Below are positions 38,690-47,658 of a DNA stretch of 64,000 nucleotides, piece after piece (position 1 is the stretch's first letter; each line of letters starts with the position of its first letter). The stretch comes from Phreatobacter cathodiphilus (lineage in GTDB: Bacteria; Pseudomonadota; Alphaproteobacteria; Rhizobiales; Phreatobacteraceae). Both the position numbers and the translations under genes were made by a program. Where the stretch lies: assembly GCF_003008515.1 (NCBI RefSeq), contig NZ_CP027668.1, positions 1,666,001 to 1,730,000 on the forward strand, in the 5' to 3' direction. Under the pieces are notes generated by a model. That model had not been told where the DNA came from and ran no database searches. It saw only the letters and a program-made list of their open reading frames with translations.

Positions 38690-39892
38690 TCACCGCTCGA
38701 CCAGCGCGATGCGCTGGTTGTACCAGTTCATGAAGATGGAGGTGACGATGGAGATCGTCAGGTAACAGCCCATCCACATGGCGATGATCTCGATCGCCTG
38801 GCCCGTCTGGTTGAGGATCGTGCCGCCGACCGACACCATGTCGGGATAGCCGATGCCGACCGCCAGCGAGGAGTTCTTCGCGAGGTTCAGGTACTGGCTG
38901 GTGAGCGGCGGGATGATGACCCGCAGCGCCTGCGGGACGACGATGAGGTTGAGGATGCGCCCTTCCGCCAGGCCGAGCGAGCGGCCCGCCTCGGTCTGCC
39001 CGTAGCTGACGGCCTGGATGCCGGCGCGGACGATCTCGCCGATGAAGGCGGCGGTATAGGCCACCAGCGCGATGGTGAGCGCGACGAATTCGGGGATCAG
39101 GGTCATGCCGCCGGTCAGGTTGAAGCGGCCCTGCTGGGCATAGTCAAAGGAGATCGGCATGCCGCTGAGGAAATAGGCGAGGATCGGCAGACCGAGGATC
39201 AGCCCCGCCATGCTGGCGGCCACCGGGAACTGCTGTCCCGTCGCCGCCTGGCGCTTGTAGGCCCAGGAGCGGACCGCGAAGGCGGCGACGATGCCGACGA
39301 GGAGAGCGATGCCGATGGCGCCGGCTCCCGCCTCGAAGATCGGCCGCGGCACGGTGATGCCGCGCTGGTTGGCGAAGAACAGGCCGAACAGCGAGTGGGA
39401 ATTGCGCGGCGTCGGCATGGCCGCGAGCACCGCCAGGTACCAGAACAGGATCTGGAACAGCAGCGGCAGGTTACGGATCACCTCGACATACCAGTAGGCG
39501 ATCTTGGAGATGACCCAGTTGGGCGAGAGGCGGGCAACACCGACCACGAAACCCAGGAGGGTCGCGAAAAAGATGCCGACCACGGCGACCAGCAGCGTGT
39601 TCAGGAGGCCGATGAGGAAGGCCCGCCCGTAGGACATGGATTCGGCCCAGGCGATGGGCGTCTGCGAGATGCCGAAGCCCGCCGTCTGCTCCAGGAAACC
39701 GAAGCCGCCGGCGATGTTCTGGTTGCGCAGGTTGGTCACCGCGTTGGTGACCGCCGTGAAGATCACGAAGACGAGGAGAGCGAGTGCCAATCCCTGGAAG
39801 ATCAGGCTCCGCGTCTTCGGATCGTTGAAGAACGCCACTTTGGGCGCACCTGTCGCGCGAGCCGGCAACGTGCCGTCCGTCATATTCGCCAT
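38690..39892 (-). CDS. aapQ: General L-amino-acid ABC transporter, permease AapQ
   Basis: A 400-residue membrane permease of the Aap/Bzt type. The N-terminal segment LIFQGLALALLVFVIFTAV is the first helix. A periplasmic loop has FGISQTPIAWAES, and the permease core includes VEVIRNLPLLFQILFWYLA. The ATPase-contact loop is AGRSLGLAEGRILNLIVVPQ. It partners with AapM. The gap of 127 bases to aapJ holds a stem-loop that could reduce read-through, which would fit the usual excess of binding protein over permease. Confidence 0.94.
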   Translation of the reverse strand: MANMTDGTLPARATGAPKVAFFNDPKTRSLIFQGLALALLVFVIFTAVTNAVTNLRNQNIAGGFGFLEQTAGFGISQTPIAWAESMSYGRAFLIGLLNTLLVAVVGIFFATLLGFVVGVARLSPNWVISKIAYWYVEVIRNLPLLFQILFWYLAVLAAMPTPRNSHSLFGLFFANQRGITVPRPIFEAGAGAIGIALLVGIVAAFAVRSWAYKRQAATGQQFPVAASMAGLILGLPILAYFLSGMPISFDYAQQGRFNLTGGMTLIPEFVALTIALVAYTAAFIGEIVRAGIQAVSYGQTEAGRSLGLAEGRILNLIVVPQALRVIIPPLTSQYLNLAKNSSLAVGIGYPDMVSVGGTILNQTGQAIEIIAMWMGCYLTISIVTSIFMNWYNQRIALVER

Positions 39893-39947
39893 CCCCTGCT
39901 CTGGCCCGGTGAGTGCCTTCTCGATGGAAAGCGGTTGTCTTCACCGG

Positions 39948-39977
39948 AAAACCGTCCCGGATCGTGGACCCGGGACG
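39948..39977 (-). terminator. Stem-loop between aapJ and aapQ (possible attenuator)
   Basis: On the minus strand CGTCCCGG and CCGGGACG (39970-39977 with 39953-39960) form an 8-bp stem with a 9-base loop. A short TTTT (39951-39948) follows one base after. It lies in the 127-base aapJ-aapQ gap. Such structures often lower expression of permease genes relative to the binding protein. Partial termination is inferred. Confidence 0.5.
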
Positions 39978-40019
39978 ATCATCGTGTCTAGTCGCTCAGC
40001 GCCGTTTTTTTGGGCGCGC

Positions 40020-41045
40020 TCAGCGGATGGGCGGCGCGTACTGCAGGCCGCCCTTCGTCCACAGGGCGTTGAGGCCGCGCGAGATGCCGAGACGGGTGGA
40101 CGGGCCGACGTTGCGATCGAAGACCTCGGCATAGTTGCCGACGTGACGGACGATGCGCACCACCCAGTCCTTGGTCAGGCCGAGAGCCTCGCCGCCGTTG
40201 CCCTCGACACCGAGCACGCGGCGGATCTCGGGGTTGGTCGACTGCATCATCTGGTCGAGATTGGCCTTGGTGATGTTGAGCTCTTCGGCGGTGATCATCG
40301 CGAAGTGGACCCATTTGACGATGTCGAGCCACTGGTCGTCACCGTGACGGACCACCGGGCCGAGCGGCTCCTTCGAGATGATCTCCGGCAGCACGACGTG
40401 GTCGTCGGGCTTGGCGAGCTTGACGCGCTCGGCGTAGAGGCCCGAGGCGTCGGTCGTGAACACGTCGCAGCGGCCGGAATCATAGGCCTTCACCGTCTCG
40501 TCCGCGCTGGCGAACACCACCGGCTCGTACTTCAGGTTGTTGGCCCGGAAGAAGTCGGCGACGTTGAGCTCGGTGGTGGTGCCCGTCTGCACGCAGACCG
40601 AGGCGCCGGAGAGCTCGCGGGCGCTCTTCACGTTGAGCGACTTGCGCACCATGAAGCCCTGGCCGTCATAGTAGTTGATGCCGGCGAAGTTCAGGCCGAG
40701 CGAGGTGTCGCGCTGAAGCGTCCAGGTGGTATTGCGCGACAGGACGTCGATTTCGCCGGACTGGAGCGCGGTGAAGCGGTCCTTGGCCGAGAGCGGCGAG
40801 AAGCGGACCTTGGTCGGATCGTTGAAGATCGCCGCCGCGACGGCGCGGCACAGATCGACGTCGAGGCCGGTCCAGTTGCCGGCGCTGTCCGGCATGGAGA
40901 AGCCGGCGAGACCCTGGGTCACGCCGCACTGGACGAAACCCTTGTTCTGCACGTTGCGGAGCGTCGAGGGCGCCTGGGCCAGGGCGGCCGTGGCGCCCAG
41001 GCCGAGCGCAGCCCCGAGCGCGAGCGTTGAGACGATACGTTTCAT
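40020..41045 (-). CDS. aapJ: General L-amino-acid ABC transporter, substrate-binding protein
   Basis: A 341-residue periplasmic binding protein with a signal peptide of about 23 residues (ending AALA). Typical AapJ segments are TLRNVQNKGFVQCGVTQGL, NWTGLDVDLCRAVAAAIF, SRNTTWTLQRD and DDQWLDIVKWVHFAMI. It binds a broad set of L-amino acids for AapQMP. It is the first gene of the operon, divergent from metC with 231 bases between starts. I looked in that gap for a SAM-type riboswitch and saw none. Confidence 0.96.
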   Translation of the reverse strand: MKRIVSTLALGAALGLGATAALAQAPSTLRNVQNKGFVQCGVTQGLAGFSMPDSAGNWTGLDVDLCRAVAAAIFNDPTKVRFSPLSAKDRFTALQSGEIDVLSRNTTWTLQRDTSLGLNFAGINYYDGQGFMVRKSLNVKSARELSGASVCVQTGTTTELNVADFFRANNLKYEPVVFASADETVKAYDSGRCDVFTTDASGLYAERVKLAKPDDHVVLPEIISKEPLGPVVRHGDDQWLDIVKWVHFAMITAEELNITKANLDQMMQSTNPEIRRVLGVEGNGGEALGLTKDWVVRIVRHVGNYAEVFDRNVGPSTRLGISRGLNALWTKGGLQYAPPIR

Positions 41046-41276
41046 GGTGGCAGCCTTTCCCACTCTGAATGTGGATTGTTTGTTGTCTTTGCGGGCGCCG
41101 AAACGGCACCGTCGTCGAGGACTTTCATCCCGAAGACCCCGCATTTCTGCATCACAGGCCATCTCGCCAGCGGGGTCAAGGGCTTGACGGGAGCACATTT
41201 CGCCGCGGAAATGGCCGCCGCTCCCTTGGGGAGATTCTTCTCTCTGAGACAACTTCCTGAACAATTCGAGGCAGGT

Positions 41277-42458
41277 ATGGCTGGCCCTTCTGATACCAAG
41301 CGCCTGTCCGAGCGCACGCGGCTCGTTCTCGGCGGCCGCAAGCCAGCCGAGCAGTTCGGCTTCGTCAATACGCCGATCTACAGAGGGTCCACCGTCCTCT
41401 ACCCGACCTACGAGGAGCTGAAGGCGCGCCGCCAGACATATATCTACGGCACCAAGGGCACGCCGACGACACGGGCTCTCGAGGAGGCCTGGACGGACCT
41501 CTCCGGCGCCGCGGGGACGGTCCTCGTGCCTTCCGGTCTCGCCGCCATCGCGGTCGCGCTGCAGTCCTGCCTCAAGGCCGGGGACCACATGCTGGTGACC
41601 GATTCCGTCTACCGCCCGACGCGGCAATATGCCGACGGCGTGCTGAAGCGCTTCGGAGTCGAGACGACCTATTACGACCCGCTGGTCGGGGCTGGCATCG
41701 CCGACCTCATGCGGCCGAACACCACGGTGGTCTTCACCGAGGCGCCGGGCTCGCAGTCCTTCGAGATGCAGGACATTCCCGCCATCGCCGCCGCGGCCCA
41801 CGCCAAGGGAGCGCTGGTCGTGATGGACAACACCTGGGCGACGCCGCTCTATTTTCCGCCGCACGAGCGCGGGGCCGACATCGCCATCGAGGCGGGCACC
41901 AAATATCTCGGCGGCCATTCGGATCTGCTCATGGGCCTCGTGACCGCCAACGCGCGTGCCTGGCCGGCGCTGAAGGAGACCTTCGATCTCACCGCCGTCG
42001 GCGCCGGGCCGGAAGATTGCTTCCTGGCCCTGCGCGGGCTGCGCACCATGAAGCTGCGCCTCGACGAGGCGAACCGCCAGGGCATGGCCATGGCGGAGTG
42101 GCTGTCGCAGCGCCCCGAGGTGAAGACGGTGCTGCACCCCGCATTCGCCTCCCATCCCGGCCACGCGATCTGGAAGCGCGACTTCAAGGGCGCCTCGGGG
42201 CTCTTCTCGGTCATCCTTCACCCGCTCACCGAACGGCAGCTCGGCGCCTTCCTCGACGGGCTGGAACTCTTCGGCATGGGCTATTCCTGGGGCGGCTACG
42301 AGAGCCTCGTCGTGCCCTTCGACTGCGCCCCCTACCGCACCGCGACCACCTGGAACCCCGGCGGCACCGCCCTGCGCTTCCAGATCGGTCTCGAGGACGT
42401 CGCCGATCTCCAGGCCGACCTCGCCGCCGGCTTCGAGCGGATCAAGGCCGCCGGCTGA
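41277..42458 (+). CDS. metC: Cystathionine beta-lyase
   Basis: A 393-residue PLP enzyme of the Cys/Met metabolism family that splits cystathionine to homocysteine, pyruvate and ammonia. The PLP lysine is K209 in [16 protein letters not shown]. Other family segments are [29 protein letters not shown] and [14 protein letters not shown], the last typical of beta-lyases. The start at 41277 has GAGGCAGG upstream; the open frame runs further upstream without family residues. It converges on the PAP2 gene, the two stops lying inside one perfect 20-bp palindrome. Confidence 0.94.
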   Translation: MAGPSDTKRLSERTRLVLGGRKPAEQFGFVNTPIYRGSTVLYPTYEELKARRQTYIYGTKGTPTTRALEEAWTDLSGAAGTVLVPSGLAAIAVALQSCLKAGDHMLVTDSVYRPTRQYADGVLKRFGVETTYYDPLVGAGIADLMRPNTTVVFTEAPGSQSFEMQDIPAIAAAAHAKGALVVMDNTWATPLYFPPHERGADIAIEAGTKYLGGHSDLLMGLVTANARAWPALKETFDLTAVGAGPEDCFLALRGLRTMKLRLDEANRQGMAMAEWLSQRPEVKTVLHPAFASHPGHAIWKRDFKGASGLFSVILHPLTERQLGAFLDGLELFGMGYSWGGYESLVVPFDCAPYRTATTWNPGGTALRFQIGLEDVADLQADLAAGFERIKAAG

Positions 42459-42469
42459 CGTCAGCCGGC
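42450..42469. terminator. Perfect 20-bp palindrome spanning two convergent stop codons
   Basis: The bases 42450-42469 read the same on both strands (GCCGGCTG-ACGT-CAGCCGGC), giving an 8-bp stem with a 4-base loop. Both the metC stop (42456-42458) and the stop of the PAP2 gene (42461-42463) fall inside. No T-run follows, so it is not a classical terminator, but it could stop or stabilise both transcripts. Confidence 0.45.
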
Positions 42470-43327
42470 GAGGCGCCGGACGATCCGTCCGAGCGCCTGT
42501 CGCACCCGGCGCAGCGGCATGGGGAACGGCCGGCGTTCCGGCCCCGGCGTGAAGACCAGGGCGCGGCGCGCGAACCAGTCGCGCGTCATCACGGTGAACC
42601 AGGCCCCCCACAGCGAACCGACGACGATGTCGGTGAAATAATGCGCGTCCACCGCGATGCGGCTGAAGGCGACCACCGCGGCGGCGGCGATGAAGGCCTT
42701 GCGCCAGCGTGGGACGAGGCAGGCGAAGGCAATGCCGATGGCGAAGGCCGTCTGCGAATGCCCGGAGGGAAAACTCGCATAGGATGCCTGCCAGCTCGGG
42801 AACTGGAAGTGCAGCGCTCCGAATTCCTCGAAATAGCGCGGCCGGCCGCGGGCGATGATGCGCTTGACGATGGTGATGATCAGGCCCGAGCCGCCGACGG
42901 CGATGAAGACGAAGGCGAGCCTGGCGGCGAGCGCCAGCATGACCTTGTCGGCGAAGCCGCGCACCGGCCTGGCGACGGCGAGGATCAGGAGGATCAGGAC
43001 ACCACTCGGGACCAGCACCCAGGCGGATTTGCCGACATCGGTCACCGTCTCCCAGACGACCGCCGTCGTGCCGGACGTATAGGCCCGCACGCCTTGGAAA
43101 TAGGGATCGAGATAGGCCATCCCTGCGAGAATGAGCGCCAGCGCCACGAGGCCCGCGCAGAATCGCTCGGCGACGCTGTCGAAGAGGCGCAGCATCGGCG
43201 CGGCCCCCGGCCGCGCGGGGCGGACGAGACGCCGGAGCGCGCCGGCGAAGGTGGCGACGAACGTGTCCAGACGCCGCCGCAGTCCGCGGCCGTCGTCACC
43301 GGTGGAGGCGGAAGTCGACAGGCTCAT
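42461..43327 (-). CDS. PAP2-family membrane phosphatase
   Basis: A 288-residue membrane protein with about six hydrophobic segments. It contains the three parts of the PAP2 signature: [10 protein letters not shown], the PSGH box in [16 protein letters not shown], and [16 protein letters not shown] with the catalytic His. Related enzymes dephosphorylate undecaprenyl pyrophosphate, phosphatidic acid or lipid A (LpxE); the long N-terminal arginine-rich segment and the size resemble LpxE-like proteins. The substrate cannot be decided. It is convergent with metC. Confidence 0.88.
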   Translation of the reverse strand: MSLSTSASTGDDGRGLRRRLDTFVATFAGALRRLVRPARPGAAPMLRLFDSVAERFCAGLVALALILAGMAYLDPYFQGVRAYTSGTTAVVWETVTDVGKSAWVLVPSGVLILLILAVARPVRGFADKVMLALAARLAFVFIAVGGSGLIITIVKRIIARGRPRYFEEFGALHFQFPSWQASYASFPSGHSQTAFAIGIAFACLVPRWRKAFIAAAAVVAFSRIAVDAHYFTDIVVGSLWGAWFTVMTRDWFARRALVFTPGPERRPFPMPLRRVRQALGRIVRRLAG

Positions 43328-43462
43328 GCGGTCCGTTTAGGCCATTCGCGCCCCGCGGTCACGGTCCCGCGACGCAAAAGCGCACCGATGCGGCCGGGCG
43401 GGGGTGACCTTTCGCCGCGACGGCGCTATGGAAGCGCCCTTCAGCCACAGATTGCCTCCGCC

Positions 43463-43999
43463 ATGCTCGGTTATCTCGCCCTCGCCGGCTTCGTTGCCAC
43501 CATTCCCGCCGCCAATTGGCTCATCGGTCATGCCGGCACCGTCTGCACGCCGAACGGCCCTTGCCTCATCCCCGTCGGCTTCGGCCTGATGGCGCCGAGC
43601 GGCGTGCTGATGATTGGCCTCGCCCTGGTGCTGCGCGACCTCGTCCAGCGCCGCCTCGGCGTGCTGTGGTCCCTCGCCGGCATTCTCGTTGGCGCCGCCC
43701 TCTCCTGGGCCGTGGCGGCCCCTGCCCTGGCGCTGGCCTCGGCCGCCGCCTTCCTGTTCTCCGAGCTCGCCGACACCGCCGTCTACACGCCGCTGGCGAA
43801 GAAGCGCCTCATCGCCGCAGTCTGGGCCTCCAGCCTCGTCGGCACGGTCATCGATTCCACCCTCTTCCTGTGGCTCGCCTTCGGCTCGGTGAGCCTCCTG
43901 CCCGGCCTCGTCCTCGGCAAGGTCTGGATGGTGGCGGCGGCGACCCTCGTGCTGTGGATCCTGCGCCGCCGCGATCCCGACGCCTTCGCCGCCCGCTGA
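43463..43999 (+). CDS. VUT-family membrane protein (YhhQ-like)
   Basis: A 178-residue protein with about six hydrophobic segments. It has [12 protein letters not shown] near the N-terminus, [17 protein letters not shown] in the middle, and the conserved acidic pattern [14 protein letters not shown] followed by [19 protein letters not shown]. These match the VUT/YhhQ group, whose better known members take up queuosine precursors. Whether this one does is unknown; no queuosine gene is adjacent. The start ATG at 43463 is the first that gives a proper N-terminal helix. Confidence 0.8.
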   Translation: MLGYLALAGFVATIPAANWLIGHAGTVCTPNGPCLIPVGFGLMAPSGVLMIGLALVLRDLVQRRLGVLWSLAGILVGAALSWAVAAPALALASAAAFLFSELADTAVYTPLAKKRLIAAVWASSLVGTVIDSTLFLWLAFGSVSLLPGLVLGKVWMVAAATLVLWILRRRDPDAFAAR

Positions 44000-44079
44000 G
44001 GCGGCTCACCCGCACGGCCGAATTGACGGAGGCACCCGGCGGCGGGTCGGATGGCCGCCCAGCCGCGCGAGGAAACCCC

Positions 44080-44862
44080 ATGTCGACGCTCTTCGATCTC
44101 TCCGGACGCGTCGCCGTCGTCACTGGCGGCAACGGCGGCATCGGTCTCGGCATGGCGGAGGCGCTGGCCGGCTCCGGCTGCGCCGTCTCGATCTGGGGCC
44201 GCAACGCCGAGAAAAACGCCGCCGCCGTCGCCCGGCTGAAGGCGACCGGCGGCCAGGTGTCGGCCCGCTTCTGCGACGTCGCCGACCGCGCCTCCGTCGA
44301 GGAGGCCTTTTCCGCCACCCTCGCCGAGTTCGGCCGGGTCGACGGCCTCTTCGCCAATGCCGGCATCACCGGACGGACCAAGGGCCCCTTCATCGATCGC
44401 GACATGGACGACTGGCGCCGCGTCATGGAGGCCAATGTCGAGGGCGTCGCCCACTGCTTCCAGCTCGCCGCCCGCCACATGGTCGAGCGCGCCAAGGCCG
44501 GCGACCCCTACGGCCGGTTGGTGGCGACCTCCTCCGTCGCCTCCATCGAGGGCGCGGCGCAGAACGAGCACTACGGAGCCTCCAAGGGGGCGGTGAATTC
44601 CTTCGTCCGCGCCATCGCGGTGGACCTCGCGCGGCACGGCGTCACCGTCAACACGGTCCTGCCGGGCTGGATCGAGACCGACATGACGGCGCGGGCCTTC
44701 GCCGACGAGAGGTTCGTCAAGGCGGTCTCGCCGCGCATTCCCGTGCGCCGCTTCGGCACGCCGGCCGATTTCGGCGGCATCGCCGTCTTCCTGATGAGCC
44801 GGTCCTCCTCCTATGTCACCGGCCAGACCCTGGTGGTGGACGGCGGCTACAGCATCTTCTAG
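44080..44862 (+). CDS. SDR-family oxidoreductase
   Basis: A 260-residue classical short-chain dehydrogenase. The cofactor motif is TGGNGGIG (residues 15-22), NAG occurs in LFANAGITG, and the catalytic Ser152-Tyr165-Lys169 set is in TSSVAS and HYGASKGAVNS. The C-terminal SYVTGQTLVVDGGYSIF is typical of this subfamily (gluconate 5-dehydrogenase/3-oxoacyl-ACP reductase-like). The substrate is unknown. It heads a co-directional set with an isomerase/epimerase and a solute ABC transporter, which suggests a sugar or polyol pathway. Confidence 0.9.
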   Translation: MSTLFDLSGRVAVVTGGNGGIGLGMAEALAGSGCAVSIWGRNAEKNAAAVARLKATGGQVSARFCDVADRASVEEAFSATLAEFGRVDGLFANAGITGRTKGPFIDRDMDDWRRVMEANVEGVAHCFQLAARHMVERAKAGDPYGRLVATSSVASIEGAAQNEHYGASKGAVNSFVRAIAVDLARHGVTVNTVLPGWIETDMTARAFADERFVKAVSPRIPVRRFGTPADFGGIAVFLMSRSSSYVTGQTLVVDGGYSIF

Positions 44863-44986
44863 CCGGCTCCGGATTGCCCCGCCCCGGCAGGGAGCGGAGG
44901 AGCCCGCCCGTCATCGCGCTGTCGTCAGGGCGGTGGATGAGAATGCGGTCCGCGGCCGCACGGCCGCCAGCCACCGGATTCCTGCC

Positions 44987-45802
44987 ATGTCTCTTCCCGT
45001 TCTCGGCGTCGCCCTTCCGCTCGAAGGCCTGCGCCAGCACCGCTCCTGGATTCTCGACAGCCAGCGCGACCTCGAGGTCCAGGACTTCTTCTGGGCCGAG
45101 GTCCTGAACGGCGACTGGAAGCCGCTGGCCGAGGCCATTTCCAAGGAACTCGACGGCCACACCGGCCGGCTCGGCATCCACGGCCCGTTCTGGGGCTTCA
45201 CCATCGCCAGCCTCGATCCCGACGTGCGCCGGCTCGTCGCCCGCCGCATGGACCAGGGGCTCGACGTCTGTGCCGCCCTCGGCGCCACGCAGATGGTCAT
45301 CCACTCGCCCTATACGACCTGGGACTACAACAATCTCGACTACAATCCCGGCGCCCGCGCCAAGGTGGTCGAGCGAACCCACGACACGCTCAAGGCGGCC
45401 GTCCGTCGCGCCGAGGACATGGGCGTGACGCTGGTCATCGAGAACATCGAGGACTGCGACCCGGCCGACCGCGTCGCCCTCGCCCGCTCCTTCGACAGCC
45501 CGGCCGTGCGGGTCTCCATCGATACCGGCCACGCCAACTACGCTCATACCAGCACCGGCGCGCCGCCCGTCGACTATTACGTCACCGCCGCCGGCGACAT
45601 GCTCCACCACGTGCATCTGCAGGATTCCGACGGCTATGCCGACCGTCACTGGAACCCCGGTGAGGGCACGATCGCCTGGCCGCAGCTCTTCCGCGCCCTC
45701 GGCACCCTGTCCAGCAATCCGCGGCTCATTCTCGAGGTGCGCAACAAGGATCTGGTCCGCGCCGGTGCCGACCACCTGATCGGCCTCGGCCTCGCCCGAT
45801 GA
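44987..45802 (+). CDS. TIM-barrel sugar-phosphate isomerase/epimerase family protein
   Basis: A 271-residue xylose-isomerase-like TIM barrel. Probable metal-binding residues lie in LGIHGPFWG, MVIHSPYTTW, TLVIENIEDCDP, VRVSIDTGHANY and MLHHVHLQDSDG, with a final Glu in LILEVRNKDL. Relatives include hydroxypyruvate isomerases, tagatose and inosose epimerases, and inosose dehydratases. No signal peptide. It sits 124 bases after the SDR gene and 139 before the first binding-protein gene. The exact reaction is not predictable. Confidence 0.85.
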   Translation: MSLPVLGVALPLEGLRQHRSWILDSQRDLEVQDFFWAEVLNGDWKPLAEAISKELDGHTGRLGIHGPFWGFTIASLDPDVRRLVARRMDQGLDVCAALGATQMVIHSPYTTWDYNNLDYNPGARAKVVERTHDTLKAAVRRAEDMGVTLVIENIEDCDPADRVALARSFDSPAVRVSIDTGHANYAHTSTGAPPVDYYVTAAGDMLHHVHLQDSDGYADRHWNPGEGTIAWPQLFRALGTLSSNPRLILEVRNKDLVRAGADHLIGLGLAR

Positions 45803-45941
45803 GGCCGGCCGCCCCTGTCATGCAGGGGTCATCCACGGGTCATGGCGCCGTTACGGCGGAGGTCTAGACGACCGCCTCAGACGCGGGGGCCGGCAGGTCC
45901 CGCCCCCGCCTCCGGTCCAACCCGGCCCCGCAAACCAGGAC

Positions 45942-47591
45942 ATGGCGACCATGCTGATCCCCTCCACCCGACGTTCCGTTCTGCTGCTCGGCGGCGCCGC
46001 CGTCGCCGCGCCGCTGGTGCCGCGCTTCGCTCTCGCCCAGGCCGACAACCGGCCCGCCATCACCATCGCGGTGCAGAAGATCGTCAATTCCAATGTCCTC
46101 GACGTGCTGCGCGAGCAGTCCAATGTCGGCGAGCGGATCTTCTTCACATCGCTCTGGGAGGCGCTGATCGGCCGCGACTGGCTCGGCGACCTGTCCTCGC
46201 GCCCCGGCCTGGCGACCGAATGGCGCCGCGTCGACGACCAGACCGTCGAGCTGAAGCTGCGCCAGGGCGTCAAGTTCCACAACGGCGACGAGATGACCGC
46301 CGAAGACGTGCTCTTCACCTTCTCGCGCGAGCGCATGTTCGGCAACACCGAGGCCAAGAACCGCTCCACGCTGAAAGCCTTCGAGAACATCCCGGCGCCG
46401 CGTCCAGGCAAGGAACTCCCCGGCGAGGTCCCGGCCGCCGCCCGCCGCATCTGGCCGGACCTGCTGCGCGTCGACGCCGTCGACCGCTACACCGTCCGCT
46501 TCGTCAATGCGACGCCTGACGTGACGCTGGAAGGGCGCCTGTCCCGCTACGGCTCCGACATCATGAGCCGGCGCGGCTGGGAAGAGGCCGCGAGCTATCT
46601 CGACTGGGCGCGCAAGCCCATCACCACCGGTCCCTACAAAGTGGCCGAGTTCCGCCCCGACACCTCGCTCCTCCTCGTCGCCCATGACGAGTACTGGGGC
46701 GGCCGCCCTCCGCTGAAGTCCATCCGCTTCGTCGAGGTGCCGGAAGTGGCGAGCCGCGTCGCCGGCCTGCTCTCCGGCCAGTATCAGTTCGCCTGCGACA
46801 TCCCGCCGGACCAGATCGGCGAGGTCGAGAAGAACGCCGCCTTCGAGGTGCAGGGCGGCACGATCCAGAACCACCGCCTCACCGTCTTCGACAAGAACAA
46901 CGCCCAGCTCGCCAACCCGCTGGTGCGCCGCGCCTTCACCCATGCCATCGACCGCCAGGCCATCGTCGACTCGCTCTGGGCCGGCCGCACCAAGGTTCCC
47001 GCCGGCCTGCAGTGGGAGTTCTACGGCGACATGTTCCACGCCGACTGGAAGGTGCCGGACTACGACCCGAAGATCGCCCGCGATCTGCTCCGCCAGGCCG
47101 GCTACAAGGGCGATCCCATCACCTACCGTGTCCTCAACAACTACTACACGAACCAGAACCCGACATCGCAGATCCTCACGGAGATGTGGCGCTCCGTCGG
47201 GCTCAACGTGCAGATGCAGACGGTGGAGAACTGGAGCCAGATCATGGAGCGCGGCCCGGCCCGCGCCGTCCGCGACTGGTCCAACTCGGCGCCCTTCAAC
47301 GACCCGGTCTCCTCGCTGGTCAACCAGCACGGTCCGAACGGCCAGCAGCAGCAGATCGGCGAGTGGACCAATGCCGAGATGAACCAGCTCTGCGAGGTGC
47401 TGGAGACCTCCACCGACCGCGCGCTGCGCCGCAAGTCCTTCCGCCGCATGCTGGAAATCTGCGAGCGCGAGGACCCGGCCTACACGGTGCTCCACCAGAA
47501 CGCGACCTTCACGGCCAAGCCCAAGGCGATCCGTTGGAAGACCGCGCCCGCCTTCGCCATGGACTTCCGCCCCGGCAATTACGGCGCCTGA
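45942..47591 (+). CDS. Peptide/nickel-type ABC substrate-binding protein (family 5), first copy
   Basis: A 549-residue exported solute-binding protein. The leader STRRSVLLLGGAAVAAPLV is a twin-arginine-like signal peptide, ending about FALAQ. The family-5 fold shows in VELKLRQGVKFHNGDEMTA, FTHAIDRQAIVDSLWAG and the C-terminal KSFRRMLEICEREDPAYTV. It has an insertion around residues 150-165 (PRPGKELPGEVPAA) missing in the second copy. It feeds the permease encoded downstream. The ligand is unknown; relatives bind peptides, opines, oligosaccharides or nickel chelates. A second ATG three codons downstream is possible. Confidence 0.92.
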   Translation: MATMLIPSTRRSVLLLGGAAVAAPLVPRFALAQADNRPAITIAVQKIVNSNVLDVLREQSNVGERIFFTSLWEALIGRDWLGDLSSRPGLATEWRRVDDQTVELKLRQGVKFHNGDEMTAEDVLFTFSRERMFGNTEAKNRSTLKAFENIPAPRPGKELPGEVPAAARRIWPDLLRVDAVDRYTVRFVNATPDVTLEGRLSRYGSDIMSRRGWEEAASYLDWARKPITTGPYKVAEFRPDTSLLLVAHDEYWGGRPPLKSIRFVEVPEVASRVAGLLSGQYQFACDIPPDQIGEVEKNAAFEVQGGTIQNHRLTVFDKNNAQLANPLVRRAFTHAIDRQAIVDSLWAGRTKVPAGLQWEFYGDMFHADWKVPDYDPKIARDLLRQAGYKGDPITYRVLNNYYTNQNPTSQILTEMWRSVGLNVQMQTVENWSQIMERGPARAVRDWSNSAPFNDPVSSLVNQHGPNGQQQQIGEWTNAEMNQLCEVLETSTDRALRRKSFRRMLEICEREDPAYTVLHQNATFTAKPKAIRWKTAPAFAMDFRPGNYGA

Positions 47592-47658
47592 CGCCGCCCG
47601 GACGGGTCGGCCGGCCCTCGCCGGCCGGCCCTTCCCCTGTCGACGAGGATCGCTTTAC

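Noticed and set aside
37357-38733. Rightward open frame of 458 codons over aapM
   Set aside because: Shadow of aapM: extremely rich in His, Asp, Glu and Arg, as expected of the complement of a hydrophobic membrane-protein gene.
41046-41276. Possible SAM riboswitch in the metC leader
   Set aside because: No conserved core of a known SAM riboswitch class could be recognised by eye; a covariance-model search would settle it.
45812-45828. CCCCTG-TCATG-CAGGGG hairpin after the TIM-barrel gene
   Set aside because: Short stem with no T-run after it; not enough to call a terminator.
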